Positions 63,916-64,000 of a stretch of DNA of 64,000 nucleotides are shown in pieces. The notes beneath the pieces were generated by a model that saw only the letters and a program-made list of their open reading frames with translations, searched no databases and had not been told where the DNA came from. The number at the start of each line of letters is the position of its first letter. Position 1 is the first letter of the stretch. The stretch is from the NCBI GenBank assembly GCA_964414555.1, contig CAYPWW010000006.1:1-64000 (forward strand), in the 5' to 3' direction. The DNA is from Litorimonas sp964414555. GTDB taxonomy: Bacteria; Pseudomonadota; Alphaproteobacteria; Caulobacterales; Maricaulaceae. The position numbers and the translations under genes are program-made.

Positions 63916-64000
63916 TTATTGCTGGTAATAAGTCTCGGAAACGACTTTGCCGTTGTCCCAAGACCGAACTAAAACTTCATTCCATTCAATCGCGCTACCG
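63916..64000 (-). CDS. C-terminal end of a gene running out of the window (NTF2/SnoaL-like?)
   Basis: The last 27 codons before TAA at 63918-63916 read as a protein end (EWNEVLVRSWDNGKVVSETY, then YQQ). The pattern of a final strand with an Asn-Gly-Lys turn resembles SnoaL-like NTF2 proteins. The rest lies beyond base 64000. Confidence 0.5.
   Translation of the reverse strand, partial: GSAIEWNEVLVRSWDNGKVVSETYYQQ

Overview
The window reads as a chromosome segment of a marine, alga-associated alphaproteobacterium, probably of the Hyphomonadales/Maricaulales type. This is inferred from the TonB receptor plus polysaccharide lyase layout, TRAP transporters, a glyoxylate bypass with an Alphaproteobacteria-style XRE regulator, and moderate-GC codon use; it was not tested by a search. 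The assembly has two 100-N scaffold gaps (41061-41160 and 45439-45538), each inside a short tandem repeat within a coding region.

Region 1 (1-20606) is a polyuronate utilisation locus. A TonB receptor (5' end cut off) and a PL7 lyase run on the plus strand. On the minus strand lie a PL5/PL38-like lyase, a broken pectate-lyase-fold gene, a GH2 enzyme, and ManD, UxuB and UxaC. Next come a GntR regulator, KduD, a TRAP transporter, a GH105 unsaturated uronyl hydrolase, a DUF4861 lipoprotein and KduI. The enzymes converge on 2-keto-3-deoxygluconate, and Eda (54038) finishes the route to pyruvate. A second KduI lies at 33498. ATTGGTC-type half-sites recur at the divergent promoters and suggest one GntR regulon.

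Region 2 (20665-28426) is aromatic amino acid (tyrosine) catabolism: a MarR regulator with a tandem palindromic operator, HppD, a VOC dioxygenase-like protein in the slot where homogentisate dioxygenase would be expected, MaiA, FAH, ScoAB and an aldehyde dehydrogenase. Region 3 (28423-33271) is a four-gene exopolysaccharide-like module (HPt/receiver protein, YaiO barrel, HEAT protein, GT2). Region 4 (34368-40485) is a sodium/bicarbonate operon: two unannotated small ORFs, NhaA, an APC permease with EIIA-like and RCK tails, SbtA and SbtB. It is divergent from an OxyR-like LysR gene that lacks the redox cysteines.

Region 5 (40587-53793) is the most unusual part. A SARP-type (BTAD) activator lies directly upstream of four direct repeats spaced exactly 11 bp, the textbook SARP operator layout. 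These precede a seven-gene operon with a Gly/Ala-rich basic protein, a CxxC protein, an acidic/basic repeat protein, an unknown, a coiled-coil protein, a subtilase without signal peptide, and an OmpA-domain protein with a (Asn-Ala-Gly)n linker. Next to it are a Crp/Fnr gene and a three-gene operon: TIR-membrane-TPR, a lipoprotein, and a TPR-sensor/SLOG-like protein whose tail resembles a degenerate adenylate cyclase. I know of no described system with this composition.

Region 6 (54038-64000) has Eda, a ruined formylglycine-generating-enzyme gene, AceA/AceB with a RamB/ScfR-like regulator and its probable boxes, a complete IS6-family element, and a more AT-rich tail with YaaA, a uracil-DNA glycosylase family protein, a MAPEG protein and the end of an NTF2-like gene.
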